DNA from: Clostridia bacterium
GTDB taxonomy: Bacteria; Bacillota; Clostridia; Oscillospirales; Butyricicoccaceae
DNA length: 8,011 nt
Reading direction: 5' to 3'
Assembly: GCA_017396925.1 (NCBI GenBank)
Contig: JAFQKM010000118.1
Span: forward strand, 1-8,011
Made by a program: the position numbers and the translations under genes. Positions 5,501 through 8,011 of this stretch are shown here, one piece after another (position 1 is the first letter of the stretch; every line of letters starts with the position of its first letter). The notes beneath the pieces are model-generated. The model worked only from the letters and a program-made list of their open reading frames with translations, was not told the DNA's origin and made no database searches.

Positions 5501-6186
5501 TCTATCATCATATCAGAGAGGGGCGCTTTGTCAGCCGTCCCAACCGATTCATCGCCCATGTGGAGGTCGACGGACAGATCGAGGTCTGCCATGTCAAGAA
5601 TACGGGGCGCTGCCGCGAGCTGCTGATCCCCGGCACAACGGTGTGGATCGATGAGAGCGAAAATCCCAACCGCAAAACCAAATACGACCTGATCGCCGTC
5701 GACCGTGGCGGCATGCTGGTCAATATGGATTCTCAGGCCCCCAACCGGCTCTTTGCCGAGTGGGCAGGGGAGGGGCATCTGGGAAGCTTTGACGAGATCC
5801 GCTCCGAATGCCGCTTTGGAGACTCGCGCTTTGATTTTCGCCTGCGGCAGGGCGAGAAGCTGACCTATGTGGAGGTCAAGGGCTGCACGCTGGAGATCGA
5901 TGGCGGCGCCTTTTTCCCCGACGCACCCACCGAGCGCGGCGTTAAGCATATCCGCGAGCTGATGGCGGCCAGAGCCGCCGGCCACGGCGCCATGCTGGTG
6001 GTGGTCATCCAGATGAAGGGGCCGCAGTATTTTTCACCCAATCGGGCCACCCATCCGGCCTTTGCCGACGCCCTGCTGGAAGCACAGGCGGCCGGTGTGG
6101 AGATCCTGGCCCTCGACTGCCGGGTCGCACCCGACGAAGTGCACATCGATGGTCCTGTATCGCTGCGTCTGCAGGACTTGACTTAA
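5497..6186 (+). CDS. sfsA: SfsA family protein (DNA-binding, nuclease-like)
   Basis: This 229-residue protein matches SfsA in length (E. coli about 234) and layout. SfsA was named for stimulating sugar fermentation in E. coli and binds DNA; its core fold resembles PD-(D/E)xK nucleases, but its cell role is unsettled. Seen: an N-terminal OB-like part with GRFVSRPNRF (9-18) and HVKNTGRCREL (32-42), then a nuclease-like centre with SRFDF (D113) and YVEVKG (E126, K128). The conserved FPDAPTERGVKHIREL (140-155) follows. D113, E126 and K128 would form the metal site, so catalytic residues appear kept. Start: ATG 5497 with GGAGG 4 nt upstream, overlapping the DUF5131 stop by ATGA; the in-frame GTG at 5485 just precedes that GGAGG and is unlikely. 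It is third in the operon. Its last codons carry the -35 of the next promoter, and no terminator follows. Confidence 0.93.
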   Translation: MIYHHIREGRFVSRPNRFIAHVEVDGQIEVCHVKNTGRCRELLIPGTTVWIDESENPNRKTKYDLIAVDRGGMLVNMDSQAPNRLFAEWAGEGHLGSFDEIRSECRFGDSRFDFRLRQGEKLTYVEVKGCTLEIDGGAFFPDAPTERGVKHIRELMAARAAGHGAMLVVVIQMKGPQYFSPNRATHPAFADALLEAQAAGVEILALDCRVAPDEVHIDGPVSLRLQDLT

Positions 6187-6208
6187 AGTACGGTTTAAGT
6201 GCTATCAT
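6178..6208 (+). promoter_or_regulatory. Promoter of the reductase-DUF3842 operon
   Basis: TTGACT (6178-6183) and TATCAT (6203-6208) with TG at 6200-6201 form an extended -10 promoter. The spacer of 19 nt is longer than the ideal 17, so the promoter may need activation or rely on the extended -10. The -35 lies in the final codons of sfsA. The start site would be near 6215, about 27 nt before the ATG. Confidence 0.6.
6181..6200. repeat. Operator-like palindrome between -35 and -10
   Basis: ACTTAAA (6181-6187) and TTTAAGT (6194-6200) are perfect 7-bp arms around a 6-nt centre. They fill the promoter spacer and overlap the sfsA stop codon. Position and symmetry fit a dimeric repressor or redox regulator site. 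It is AT-rich with no T-run behind it, so it is not a terminator. The regulator is unknown, and no regulator gene lies in the window. Confidence 0.5.
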
Positions 6209-6241
6209 ACAATCAATCTGAGATAAAGGAGCGTTTGATTT

Positions 6242-7387
6242 ATGGATTACCGTAAACTTGGAAATACCGGCCTGATGGTCAGCGAGATCGGCCTGGGCTG
6301 TGAAGGTTTTGTCGACAAGGACGAGGCATTCTGCCTGGCCCTCATGGACAAGGCCATGGAAAAGGGCGTCAATATCGTTGATATCTATACATCCAATCCC
6401 GAGGTCCGCCGCAACATCGGCAAGGCCATCAAGGGCCGCCGCGACAAAATGATCCTGCAGTCGCATCTCTGTTCGGTCTGGAAGGACGGCCAGTATAAGG
6501 CTACCCGTCAGATCGACGAGGTAAAGGAAGGCTTTGAAGAGATGATGGCGCTGCTGGATACCGATTATCTGGACATCGGCATGATCCACTACATCGACTC
6601 GGACAAGGTCTGGGAAGAGGTTTCGAAGGGCCCCGTTATGGAATATGCCCTCCAACTGAAAAAGCAGGGCCGCATTCGCCATATCGGCGTTTCCAGCCAC
6701 AATCCCAAGGTCGCCATCAAGATGATCGAAAGCGGCCTGATCGAAGTTCTGATGTTCAGCGTCAATCCCTGCTACGATCTGCAGCCGGGTGATGAGGATA
6801 TTGAAAAGCTTTGGGCCGACGAGAGCTATGCCGGCCAGCTGGTCAACATGGATCCCGAGCGCAAGGCCCTCTATGAACTGTGCGAGCGCGAAGGGGTCGG
6901 CATCACCGTTATGAAGGCCTTTGGCGGCGGCGATCTGTTGGGCAGCGATTCGCCTGCAGGCGTGGCCCTGACGGTCAACCAGTGCATCCATTATGCCCTG
7001 ACCCGTCCCGGCGTCGGCTCGATCATGTGCGGCGCACGCACGCTGGAGGAAATGGACGTCTGCCTGGCCTATGTCACCGCATCGGCAGAAGAGCGCGACT
7101 ATGCTTCGGCGCTGGCTTCCTTCCCCCGCATCAGCTGGGTGGGCCACTGCATGTACTGCGGCCACTGCGCACCCTGCCCGGTCGGCATCAAGGTTGCCGA
7201 CGTCACCAAGTTCCTCCATCTGGTCAAGGCCAAGGGCGGTATGCCCGAAGCCGAGCGCGAGCATTATGCCGCCCTCGAGCATCATGCGGGCGAGTGCCTG
7301 CAGTGCGGCGCCTGCGAAGGCCGCTGCCCCTTTGGCGTAAAGGTCATTGAGAATATGCAGGAGGCCGCCCGTGTCTTTGGTCTCTAA
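6242..7387 (+). CDS. Aldo/keto reductase fused to a two-cluster ferredoxin domain
   Basis: A 381-residue protein: an aldo/keto reductase barrel (1 to about 295) followed by a ferredoxin-like domain. Seen: the family start MDYRKLGNTGLMVSEIGLGCEGF, VMKAFGGGDL (223-232), and QCIHYALTRPGVGSIMCGARTLEEM (247-271), which usually contacts NADP(H). Cysteines at 303, 306, 309 and 312 and at 352, 355, 358 and 362, each set ending CP, should bind two [4Fe-4S] clusters. Of the usual Asp-Tyr-Lys-His tetrad, D47 and H116 (GMIHY) are kept. By alignment with the common D-T-A-x-x-Y and L-A-T-K motifs, N52 replaces the tyrosine and H75 the lysine. I therefore doubt classical carbonyl reduction; ferredoxin-linked electron transfer is an inference. 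Start: ATG 6242 with AAAGGAG (6225-6231) 10 nt upstream. It has its own promoter and palindrome and overlaps the next gene by 17 nt. Confidence 0.92.
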   Translation: MDYRKLGNTGLMVSEIGLGCEGFVDKDEAFCLALMDKAMEKGVNIVDIYTSNPEVRRNIGKAIKGRRDKMILQSHLCSVWKDGQYKATRQIDEVKEGFEEMMALLDTDYLDIGMIHYIDSDKVWEEVSKGPVMEYALQLKKQGRIRHIGVSSHNPKVAIKMIESGLIEVLMFSVNPCYDLQPGDEDIEKLWADESYAGQLVNMDPERKALYELCEREGVGITVMKAFGGGDLLGSDSPAGVALTVNQCIHYALTRPGVGSIMCGARTLEEMDVCLAYVTASAEERDYASALASFPRISWVGHCMYCGHCAPCPVGIKVADVTKFLHLVKAKGGMPEAEREHYAALEHHAGECLQCGACEGRCPFGVKVIENMQEAARVFGL

Positions 7388-7802
7388 GAAAAAGCAGATC
7401 CTGGTTATTGACGGCCAGGGCGGCGGCATGGGCCGCCAGCTGACGGCTGCCCTTAAGGAAGCCTGTCCGCAGGCCGAGATCACCGCCGTCGGCACCAATG
7501 CGCTGGCCACTTCGGCCATGCTCAAGGCCGGGGCAGACAATGCCGCCACCGGCGAGAATGCCGTTATCGTCGGCTGCCGCAAGGCCGATCTGATCGTCGG
7601 CCCGGTCGGTATCGTCATCGCCGACGCCCTCTTCGGCGAAGTCACCCCTGCTATGGCGATGGCGGTGGGACAGAGCAATGCCGTGCGCATCCTTGTGCCG
7701 GTCAATCACTGCGACAATCTGATCGCCGGCCTCGATGATATGCCCATGAGCCGTCTGGTTGAGCGGGCCGTACAGCTGGCCATTGCACAGCTGGAAGCAT
7801 GA
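7371..7802 (+). CDS. DUF3842 family protein, function unknown
   Basis: A small soluble protein of about 143 residues matching DUF3842, a family of unknown function in anaerobic Firmicutes. Seen: a first strand and glycine-rich turn ILVIDGQGGGMG (10-21) like a nucleotide-binding Rossmann start; the signature GTNALATSAMLKAGADNAATGENAV (41-65); RKADLIVGPVGIV (70-82); GEVTPAMA (89-96); and ILVPVNHC (107-114). Start: GTG 7371 has AGGAGG (7359-7364) 6 nt upstream. TTG 7377 and TTG 7347 are in frame but badly placed for it. The start lies inside the reductase gene (17-nt overlap, different frame), so translation is probably coupled and the products may act together. A strong terminator follows 8 nt after the stop. 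Family certain, role unknown; the glycine turn only hints at nucleotide binding. Confidence 0.9.
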   Translation: MSLVSKKKQILVIDGQGGGMGRQLTAALKEACPQAEITAVGTNALATSAMLKAGADNAATGENAVIVGCRKADLIVGPVGIVIADALFGEVTPAMAMAVGQSNAVRILVPVNHCDNLIAGLDDMPMSRLVERAVQLAIAQLEA

Positions 7803-7810
7803 AAAGAACC

Positions 7811-7849
7811 AAAAGTTCTCCGGAAATCTATTTTCCGGAGAACTTTTTT
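7811..7849 (+). terminator. Rho-independent terminator after DUF3842
   Basis: A perfect 16-bp stem (7811-7826 with 7832-7847) closed by a 5-nt loop ends in six Ts (7844-7849). Its GC-rich core is TTCTCCGG/CCGGAGAA. It closes the reductase-DUF3842 operon. Confidence 0.95.
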
Positions 7850-7901
7850 GGCTTTCTTCCAAGAAAAAAGAGAAATACGCTGAGAAAATGCAGGAAAGCT
7901 C

Positions 7902-7930
7902 TTGAGTACAGCACTGAAATATATTATAAT
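7902..7930 (+). promoter_or_regulatory. Promoter of the gene at the right edge
   Basis: TTGAGT (7902-7907), 17 nt and a perfect TATAAT (7925-7930). The start site would be near 7937, giving a leader of about 62 nt. Between the terminator and this promoter (7850-7901) I see only an A-rich stretch and a short inverted repeat, TTTCTT (7853-7858) with AAGAAA (7861-7866). Confidence 0.8.
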
Positions 7931-7940
7931 AATGGATAAA

Positions 7941-7961
7941 TTCCGAATAGAGTATTCGGAA
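7941..7961 (+). promoter_or_regulatory. Hairpin at the 5' end of the next transcript
   Basis: TTCCGAATA (7941-7949) and TATTCGGAA (7953-7961) are perfect 9-bp arms around GAG. The element begins only a few nt after the predicted start site. It could protect the RNA 5' end, be a DNA operator, or begin a larger leader structure together with TGCC (7968-7971) and GGCA (7979-7982). No T-run follows it, and I recognise no riboswitch. Confidence 0.45.
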
Positions 7962-7998
7962 AGCTGATGCCGCAGCAGTGGCAGAAAGAGGGGGAAAT

Positions 7999-8011
7999 AT
8001 GCCGTTTCACA
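7999..8011 (+). CDS. Start of an unidentified gene (cut by window edge)
   Basis: ATG 7999 follows a purine-rich AGAGGGGG (7987-7994) by 4 nt and lies downstream of a good promoter. Only four codons (MPFH) are inside the window, so nothing can be said about the product. Confidence 0.45.

Noticed and set aside
3987..6186. Interpretation of the sirtuin, DUF5131 and SfsA set as a phage-defence island
   Set aside because: The SIR2 is a compact deacylase with a zinc site rather than a defence-type NADase. There is no sensor, membrane effector or mobile-element signature, and the flanks are housekeeping-like.
6005..7705. A 566-codon open frame on the minus strand opposite the reductase and DUF3842
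   Set aside because: It lies fully antisense to two well-recognised genes, shows no family motif, and has the low-complexity composition that GC-rich third-position bias produces in antisense frames.
7853..7866. Short inverted repeat TTTCTT-CC-AAGAAA after the last terminator
   Set aside because: The arms are only 6 bp, in an A/T-biased stretch about 40 nt from the -35 box; chance is a sufficient explanation.
7941..7998. Known riboswitch in the right-edge leader
   Set aside because: No conserved core of a riboswitch class I know is present. A GCCACTG-like string appears only on the opposite strand.

Overview
The window reads as ordinary chromosome of a GC-rich, low-oxygen Gram-positive bacterium. 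A Clostridia of the Oscillospiraceae/Ruminococcaceae kind is my inference. The reasons are strong AGGAGG-type ribosome binding sites, AT-rich intergenic regions with sigma-A-like promoters, a ferredoxin-tailed aldo/keto reductase, and a DUF3842 gene of the kind seen in anaerobic Firmicutes. No tRNA, rRNA, CRISPR array, insertion sequence, integrase or phage structural gene is visible.

Layout: (1) 1-414, minus strand: the N-terminal part of NAD+ diphosphatase NudC, cut by the window edge in its zinc ribbon. (2) 415-629: a divergent promoter region with inverted repeats and a leader hairpin. (3) 630-1556: a lone DppB/OppB-type peptide ABC permease with its own promoter and a strong terminator, and no partner subunits in the window. 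(4) 1706-2932: an AI-2E/PerM-family membrane protein with an odd repeated and lysine-rich tail. It ends at a symmetric terminator shared with the convergent gene. (5) 3005-3841, minus strand: a tandem-GNAT acetyltransferase. Its textbook promoter lies in the 145-nt gap to the divergent sirtuin. (6) 3987-6186: a tightly packed three-gene plus-strand operon of CobB/SIR2 protein deacylase, DUF5131 (phage Gp37/Gp68-like, three-Cys motif) and SfsA. (7) 6242-7802: a two-gene operon of aldo/keto reductase-ferredoxin fusion and DUF3842, with overlapping reading frames. A palindrome sits exactly between the -35 and -10 of its promoter. (8) 7803-8011: a strong terminator, a consensus promoter, a leader hairpin and the first codons of an unidentified gene.

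Functional themes: the GNAT and sirtuin face each other across one regulatory region and could form an acetylation/deacylation pair. The sirtuin is co-translated with DUF5131, which has radical-SAM-like cysteines, and with SfsA, which has a nuclease-like PD-(D/E)xK core. The reductase seems to have lost two of the four canonical aldo/keto reductase catalytic residues while keeping two [4Fe-4S] motifs, and it is translationally coupled to a protein of unknown function. I do not see a clear new defence or mobile system. The most interesting items are the sirtuin-DUF5131-SfsA operon, the altered reductase with its operator-like palindrome, and the orphan permease.
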